DNA of 17,102 bases from VBAS01 sp035318985 (GTDB taxonomy: Bacteria > Bacteroidota > Bacteroidia > Chitinophagales > Chitinophagaceae), in NCBI GenBank assembly GCA_035318985.1, contig DATHDP010000110.1:1-17102 (forward strand). The letters run 5' to 3'. Under the pieces are notes generated by a model. The model did not search any database, was not told where the DNA came from, and saw only the letters and a program-made list of their open reading frames with translations. The position numbers were made by a program, and so were the translations under genes. Shown here piece after piece: positions 14,029-17,102 of this stretch (positions are counted from its first letter, which is position 1; each line of letters begins with the position of its first letter).

Positions 14029-15411
14029 TTATTTTCCAGGTTGAGAAAATTTTGCATCTGCATCATCAATTATCAATACCCAATCACTATCGTTTCCTGC
14101 TGATGGAGGAGTAAAATTCATTGTTGAAATTTTTTGCATCACGACTGGCGCACCAGCTTCTCCTTTTCCGGGATGAAACCACCATATCCGTATTTGTGAT
14201 GCAGATAAAAAAGAAAGATTCAAAGTAAGACCTTTACTAGTGGGAAAATAGATCATACAATATTTATTCCCCCGAAATGCAGTGGCATATTCCATTTTCT
14301 CTCCTTGTCCTCCAACAATGATTGATTGATCGGGAATTCTATCAATAACTGATCTTGATTCGATCAATTTTTTTAAATACCCAACTTGGAACGCACCGGG
14401 ACGATCCAATGTCTCGATCCATGAACGTTCTGGAAATGCAACTGGTTCTTCTCTTTCACTATAAAATTGCCACATAGCCTGGTTGCCATATGTAACTCCG
14501 CATGCACCCGAGAAAACAGAACGATAAGTTTGTCTCCTTACATCATAATCTCTGAAGTAACCATTCTTTTTATCCCAGTTTATTGGATGGTCTTCATAAT
14601 TAGGTTCACCATCTAAAACAGGTTTTACAGGAGTGATCTCCCTGTCACGTTTTATCCATTCCCAAACAGGGTTATCTTTCTTTGCATGACCAGATTGGAG
14701 CATTTGAATAGTAAGCCATGATTCATTGGGCCAGAATTTTGCAGAGCTTGACTCACCGGAAGGATGATAACTAATGATGGCCTTTTTATTTGTTCCTTCT
14801 AAAATTCCTTTGGCCATCGACCGCCATAAGTTTTTTTTATCGCTCGAATCATTTACCGGCGGACGATCACCACCAAGTATCCAAATAATATTTGGAAAAT
14901 CTTTGTACCGATTGCCTAACCATTTACCATAGAGATAGGCATTGCTTTCAGTAAAAATTATTGATCCCTGCCCCCACATTTTTATCACTTTATCGCCCCA
15001 TGTCGGCAATAAACCCATGAACATATTTTTTTTCATTGCTTCCTTAACTGTCCAATCAACAAGTTCAAAATATTTTTCATTAGGTTTTGTTGGATCAAGG
15101 TCGATCAAAGGAACCTCACCATATTGATTTGGCTTTTTCAATCCATCAAACTCTGCGAGAATAACGGATTGTATTACATTAAATCCTTTTTGTTTCCTGT
15201 TTTCCAAATATTTTTCGATCTCCTCTTTTTTCAACCGATGAAATAACTCCCAGCCTGTATCACCGAGCCAGAAAAAAGGAGTACCGTCGCTGTATTGCAG
15301 ATAATGACCATCTTTTGTCACCTGTAATCGTCCATGTTTCCATTCTTGTTGTGCAAAAACAGAAATTACTATACTAAAAAGAAAAAATGATATTGCAATT
15401 CGTTTTACCAT
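14029..15411 (-). CDS. Exported GH140/DUF4038 apiosidase-like glycoside hydrolase
   Basis: A 460-residue protein with a signal peptide (1-21, VISVFAQ). The TIM-barrel (DUF4038) begins with RLQVTKDGHYLQYSDGTPFFWLGDTGWELF. It contains WILGGDRPP (Asp182) and VLDGEPNYE (Glu269), which match the positions I recall for the acid/base Asp and nucleophile Glu of the Bacteroides apiosidase BT1012 (GH140). A C-terminal beta-domain (about 370-455, RGNKYCMIYFPTSKG...IRIWWFHPGKG) corresponds to PF12904, the 'putative collagen-binding domain of a collagenase'. That is only a historical name, but it is notable next to hydroxyproline genes. Known GH140 activity is removal of RG-II side chains at apiose. Substrate here is open: an apiosyl or other furanosyl linkage. 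It is tightly packed (5 and 6 bases) between the deaminase and semialdehyde dehydrogenase genes, so it is co-transcribed with cytoplasmic hydroxyproline enzymes. Confidence 0.85.
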   Translation of the reverse strand: MVKRIAISFFLFSIVISVFAQQEWKHGRLQVTKDGHYLQYSDGTPFFWLGDTGWELFHRLKKEEIEKYLENRKQKGFNVIQSVILAEFDGLKKPNQYGEVPLIDLDPTKPNEKYFELVDWTVKEAMKKNMFMGLLPTWGDKVIKMWGQGSIIFTESNAYLYGKWLGNRYKDFPNIIWILGGDRPPVNDSSDKKNLWRSMAKGILEGTNKKAIISYHPSGESSSAKFWPNESWLTIQMLQSGHAKKDNPVWEWIKRDREITPVKPVLDGEPNYEDHPINWDKKNGYFRDYDVRRQTYRSVFSGACGVTYGNQAMWQFYSEREEPVAFPERSWIETLDRPGAFQVGYLKKLIESRSVIDRIPDQSIIVGGQGEKMEYATAFRGNKYCMIYFPTSKGLTLNLSFLSASQIRIWWFHPGKGEAGAPVVMQKISTMNFTPPSAGNDSDWVLIIDDADAKFSQPGK

Positions 15412-15416
15412 TGAAA

Positions 15417-16313
15417 TTATAATGAAGGTCTAATACTTATTGCATCATTGATGATCTTCAAAATGCGTTCTCTTTCCTCACCAGCCAAAGTTAATCGCGG
15501 AGCTCTTACATATTCGCTTCCGATCCCGGTTTGTGTTGCAGCCAGTTTAATATATTGAACCAACTTGGGATGAATATCGAGTTCCAACAATGGCATGAAC
15601 CAGCGGTAAATTTTTGTTGCCTCCTGTATCTTACCAGCCTTGACCAAATTATAGATCGTGGTTGTTTCTTTTGGGAAAGCATCTACCAATCCTGCTACCC
15701 ATCCATCTGCACCAAGACAAAGTTCTTCCATTGCCAGTGTATCTACGCCGCAAAGTACTTTAAATCTATCGCCAAACCTGTTCTTCATCCTTGTCAAATT
15801 TGTAACATCACGGGAACTTTCTTTTAATGCAGTAATATTTTCACATTCCACCAACTCATCAAACATATCAGGCCTAGTATCAATTTTATAATCGGGTGGG
15901 TTATTATAGATCATGATCGGAAGATCAGTTGACTTTGCCACAGCTTTAAAATATGTGATCGTTTCCCTATCATCAGTTTTATAGCGCATCGGTGGTAATA
16001 ACATAATTCCATCGGCGCCCCATTTTTTTGCATTTGCTGCCTGCTTAACCGCATCGGCCGTTGTGGCTTCCGCAATATTCACGATCACTGGGATATCCTC
16101 ATTAAGATATTCAACTGAAAATTCAGTCAGTTCTTCTTTTTCTTTTTCTGTTATCGTACTTGCTTCTCCCAATGAACCACCGATAATGATCCCATGAATA
16201 CCTGCCGCCACCTGGGCAAAAAGATTTTTTTCAAACATATCAAGATCCAGTGTTTCGTCTTTCTTAAAAGGTGTGAGTAGTGCAGGGAAAACTCCTTTCC
16301 ATTCAAATGACAT
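15417..16313 (-). CDS. DHDPS-family 1-pyrroline-4-hydroxy-2-carboxylate deaminase
   Basis: A 298-residue class I aldolase-like protein of the dihydrodipicolinate synthase/N-acetylneuraminate lyase superfamily, of normal length and cytoplasmic. The Schiff-base Lys164 lies in ITALKESSRD and the catalytic Tyr136 in IMIYNNPPDY. The substrate-carboxylate loop reads GGSLGEAS (45-52), the variant of the DHDPS GTTGE loop. In context with a hydroxyproline epimerase, a DadA-type dehydrogenase and a dioxovalerate dehydrogenase, it is the deaminase/dehydratase that converts 1-pyrroline-4-hydroxy-2-carboxylate to 2-oxoglutarate semialdehyde with loss of ammonia. Alternatives within the family (L-KDA dehydratase of arabinose breakdown, 4-hydroxy-2-oxoglutarate aldolase) are less likely. 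It is the first gene of the leftward array, facing the divergent regulator across a 124-base spacer. Confidence 0.9.
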   Translation of the reverse strand: MSFEWKGVFPALLTPFKKDETLDLDMFEKNLFAQVAAGIHGIIIGGSLGEASTITEKEKEELTEFSVEYLNEDIPVIVNIAEATTADAVKQAANAKKWGADGIMLLPPMRYKTDDRETITYFKAVAKSTDLPIMIYNNPPDYKIDTRPDMFDELVECENITALKESSRDVTNLTRMKNRFGDRFKVLCGVDTLAMEELCLGADGWVAGLVDAFPKETTTIYNLVKAGKIQEATKIYRWFMPLLELDIHPKLVQYIKLAATQTGIGSEYVRAPRLTLAGEERERILKIINDAISIRPSL

Positions 16314-16329
16314 ATTATTTTGTTTTGCA

Positions 16330-16337
16330 CAAATCTA
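16330..16337 (-). promoter_or_regulatory. Candidate -7 element for the leftward array (TAGATTTG)
   Basis: The - strand reads TAGATTTG, an exact fit to the Bacteroidota sigma-ABfr -7 consensus TAnnTTTG, 16 bases before the deaminase ATG at 16313. I found no convincing TTTG at the usual -33 spacing, and the leader would be only about 10 bases, so this is weak. Poor -33 elements are common at activator-dependent promoters. Confidence 0.3.
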
Positions 16338-16401
16338 CTGAGGTCATACATAAAACACCACTCATCTTTTAATCCAAACTGATACTATTTTAACCAGTTT
16401 A

Positions 16402-16424
16402 TTGAAATCATTGTCCCATTTCAA
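16402..16424. promoter_or_regulatory. Inverted repeat TTGAAAT-N9-ATTTCAA between divergent genes, candidate operator
   Basis: Perfect 7-base arms at 16402-16408 and 16418-16424 with a 9-base gap (16-base centre spacing) lie 14 bases before the regulator ATG, in the spacer shared by both transcription units. Position suits autoregulation or divergent control. AraC proteins often bind direct repeats, and AT-rich arms can arise by chance, so this remains a candidate. Confidence 0.3.
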
Positions 16425-16437
16425 CTAATTTAGTACA

Positions 16438-17102
16438 ATGAAGATCGTTCCGTTCCAGATACCCAAAAGCACAGAAGAAGCATTTCGTGTACAGATAGAT
16501 GATGTACCACATCTTTACAATCATCTTCATCAGCATCCGGAAATTCAACTCACCCTGATCAAAGAAAGTAATGGTACGTTGATAGCCGGCGATTATGTTG
16601 GTCCTTTTCATTCGGGTGATGTGTTTGTTATCGGTGGCAATCAAGCTCATGTTTTTAGAAATGAAGAAAAGTTTTTTAAAAAACGTTCAAAAGCTGTTGC
16701 GATCACAGTATTTTTTGACGAAACAACTTTTGGAGAAAATTTTTGGTTACTGGAAGAAATGAAATCATTGCAGCAATTCTTAAAAAACAGCTCAGGTGGT
16801 TTTAGAATAACTGGCAGAAAGAAAAAATTGTTGGCAGAAAAATTATTGTCAATTACAAATGCCAAAGGAATTGACAGGCTGATCATTTTTCTTGAAATAC
16901 TAAAAGTGCTTGGCAACCGTAAAGAAATGCAGCCTTTGACCAAGCCTGTGATTCAGCGAAACATTAAATCTTATGATGGCAACAGGTTAAACAAAGTGAT
17001 CGAGTTTACATTTAAAGAATTTCAGCGACCAATTACGCTGAAAGAAGTATCCGGGCTGGCTAACCTTACACCCGAAGCATTTTGCAAATATTTTAAAACA
17101 AG
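16438..17102 (+). CDS. AraC-family transcriptional regulator (3' end outside window)
   Basis: An open frame from ATG 16438 runs without a stop to the right edge (221 complete codons). The N-terminal half is a cupin sensor domain: HLYNHLHQHPEIQLTLI, GTLIAGDYVGPFHSGDVFVIG and NQAHVFRNEE form the usual beta-barrel strands, and the His residues of HLHQHPE match the conserved sensor motif. A helical linker follows. The first helix-turn-helix of the AraC DNA-binding domain starts near residue 198 (ITLKEVSGLANLTPEAFCKYF), where the window ends. A full-length protein would be about 285-300 residues. It is divergent from the hydroxyproline/arabinoside array and is the obvious local regulator. Its ligand could be hydroxyproline, L-arabinose or a small glycoside; nothing here decides. 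Confidence 0.92.
   Translation, partial: MKIVPFQIPKSTEEAFRVQIDDVPHLYNHLHQHPEIQLTLIKESNGTLIAGDYVGPFHSGDVFVIGGNQAHVFRNEEKFFKKRSKAVAITVFFDETTFGENFWLLEEMKSLQQFLKNSSGGFRITGRKKKLLAEKLLSITNAKGIDRLIIFLEILKVLGNRKEMQPLTKPVIQRNIKSYDGNRLNKVIEFTFKEFQRPITLKEVSGLANLTPEAFCKYFKT

Larger units (their letters stand above)
352..16313 (-). other. Probable operon: hydroxyproline catabolism interleaved with exported glycoside hydrolases
   Basis: Eleven intact genes run in one direction, continuing into the damaged SMP-30-like gene. Most junctions are between a 4-base overlap and 40 bases. The longer spacers (106, 72, 165 and 250 bases) each contain palindromic repeat material rather than obvious promoters. Internal promoters after the repeats cannot be excluded. 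Cytoplasmic pathway genes (deaminase, semialdehyde dehydrogenase, epimerase, dehydrogenase) are mixed with signal-peptide proteins rather than grouped, which argues for a shared physiological purpose. Confidence 0.65.

Noticed and set aside
15531..15891. + strand open frames antisense to the deaminase gene
   Set aside because: There are no recognisable domains, and the opposite strand encodes a full-length DHDPS-family protein with catalytic Lys and Tyr.
16408..16943. Two - strand open frames of 80 and 98 codons (16408-16650 and 16647-16943)
   Set aside because: They lie antisense to the AraC-family gene, whose + strand frame shows clear cupin and HTH motifs through the whole stretch.

Overview
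The window looks like accessory carbohydrate and amino-acid catabolism from a free-living member of the Bacteroidota, most likely Chitinophagaceae. The evidence is AT-rich DNA, weak Shine-Dalgarno signals, very short spacers, many secreted glycoside hydrolases of Bacteroidota-type families, an AraC regulator, and intergenic G/C-rich palindromes of the CCCCTAAAGGGG type. The assignment rests on gene content and style only, not on a database match.

Layout: one AraC-family regulator gene (from 16438, cut by the right edge) is transcribed rightwards. Everything else runs leftwards in one tightly spaced array. In transcription order it holds: a DHDPS-fold deaminase (16313-15417), a GH140/DUF4038 apiosidase-like hydrolase (15411-14029), a 2,5-dioxovalerate (alpha-ketoglutarate semialdehyde) dehydrogenase (14022-12550), a 4-hydroxyproline epimerase (12443-11388), a YCII-domain protein (11315-11025), a GH127 beta-L-arabinofuranosidase (10859-8898), a lipoprotein aldose 1-epimerase (8864-7731), a DUF4964/5127/4965/1793 'glutaminase-like' protein (7729-5312), a clan GH-A hydrolase (5304-4255), a GH146-like beta-L-arabinofuranosidase (4258-1847), a DadA-type D-amino-acid/cis-4-hydroxy-D-proline dehydrogenase (1596-352), and an SMP-30/gluconolactonase-like gene that appears frameshifted at the left edge.

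How the genes fit together: four cytoplasmic enzymes make a complete route from trans-4-hydroxy-L-proline to 2-oxoglutarate (epimerase, FAD dehydrogenase, deaminase/dehydratase, semialdehyde dehydrogenase). Interleaved with them are six exported proteins, two of which belong to the families that remove beta-L-arabinofuranose, the sugar attached to hydroxyproline in plant extensins. The most interesting reading is therefore one locus for consuming hydroxyproline-O-arabinosides of plant cell-wall glycoproteins, with the glycan stripped outside and the imino acid burned inside. An alternative is that the hydrolases target pectin side chains (RG-II) and the hydroxyproline genes are only co-regulated.

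The spacers in the hydroxyproline part carry several short palindromic repeat elements. One lies in frame inside the N-terminus of the epimerase gene and another abuts the start codon of the dehydrogenase gene. There is no transporter, SusC/SusD pair, peptidase, tRNA, rRNA, CRISPR or transposase in the window. No gene-free stretch exceeds 300 bases; the longest is 1597-1846.
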